From Chloroflexota bacterium (GTDB taxonomy: Bacteria > Chloroflexota > Anaerolineae > Aggregatilineales > UBA2796), in NCBI GenBank assembly GCA_017743585.1, contig JAGHYP010000044.1, forward strand, positions 1 through 14,095: a stretch of 14,095 bases of DNA, written 5' to 3'. A program made the translations under genes and the position numbers. The notes below the pieces were generated by a model. The model ran no database searches. It saw nothing but the letters and a program-made list of their open reading frames with translations, and was not told the origin of the DNA. Of this stretch, positions 14,066-14,095 are shown one piece after another (the first letter of the stretch is position 1; each line of letters starts with the position of its first letter).

Positions 14066-14095
14066 CTGTCTCTTATACACATCTGACGCTGCCGA
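14066..14095. other. Illumina Nextera transposase adapter sequence (artefact)
   Basis: The last 30 bases begin CTGTCTCTTATACACATCTG and continue ACGCTGCCGA. This is the reverse complement of the Nextera read-1 transposon adapter including the 19-bp mosaic end. It is untrimmed library sequence at the contig end and should be removed. Read on the minus strand it encodes VYKRQ, the familiar false MYKRQ peptide. Confidence 0.98.

Noticed and set aside
14066..14080. GTG at 14080 as the start of the ROK gene
   Set aside because: It lies in Nextera adapter sequence, and the family is much longer at the N-terminus.
1..14095. CRISPR arrays, tRNA or rRNA genes, insertion sequences, attachment sites, prophage genes
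   Set aside because: No spaced direct repeats, cloverleaf-type sequences, transposase or integrase motifs or structural phage genes were seen by eye.

Overview
The window looks like a contig end from a GC-rich bacterium, most likely of the Chloroflexota (Anaerolineae or relatives). This placement is inferred from gene style and not from a marker: a LysM protein with long Thr/Pro linkers, a TIM-barrel/golvesin-like/M23 cell-wall protein, a hybrid REC-kinase, frequent GTG/TTG starts, and a prolyl-tRNA synthetase of the short archaeal/eukaryal-like type. No rRNA, tRNA, CRISPR array, insertion sequence or prophage was seen.

Layout. Positions 1-3824 hold a minus-strand cassette read right to left. 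It starts with a 617-aa protein combining a glycosidase-like TIM barrel, a golvesin/xanthan-lyase-like domain and an M23 (LytM) peptidase. A 77-aa single-pass membrane protein follows, overlapping it by a GTGA junction, then a secreted protein with two concanavalin-like beta-sandwich domains, and last a VWA protein cut by the left edge. A 261-nt divergent region separates this cassette from a solitary CpaF/TadA-type secretion ATPase on the plus strand (4086-5540). A 131-nt repeat-rich convergent gap leads to a minus-strand soluble REC-histidine kinase (5672-6910) with a good sigma-70-like promoter. The next gap (6911-7285) holds that promoter, a possible glycosidase remnant and the extended -10 promoter of a secreted LysM/SdrD-B-like protein with a C-terminal membrane anchor (7286-9061).

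Positions 9087-9424 hold a decayed 3' end of an aldehyde dehydrogenase gene, with two frameshifts and one TGG-to-TAG-type stop. After it come an endonuclease/exonuclease/phosphatase family protein (9496-10482, +), a phosphomannomutase/phosphoglucomutase (10542-11960, -), prolyl-tRNA synthetase proS (12259-13701, +) and the C-terminal third of a ROK-family sugar kinase or regulator (13706-14065, -).

The final 30 bases (14066-14095) are not genomic. They match the Illumina Nextera transposase adapter and give the ROK reading frame a false MYKRQ amino terminus.

Functionally, the left part and the LysM gene point to cell-surface and cell-wall remodelling. The right part is housekeeping: aminoacylation and hexose-phosphate metabolism. 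No complete new defence or mobile system is visible. The best leads are the signal-less TIM-barrel/M23 fusion with its coupled membrane partner, the lone CpaF ATPase, and the pseudogene evidence for gene loss.
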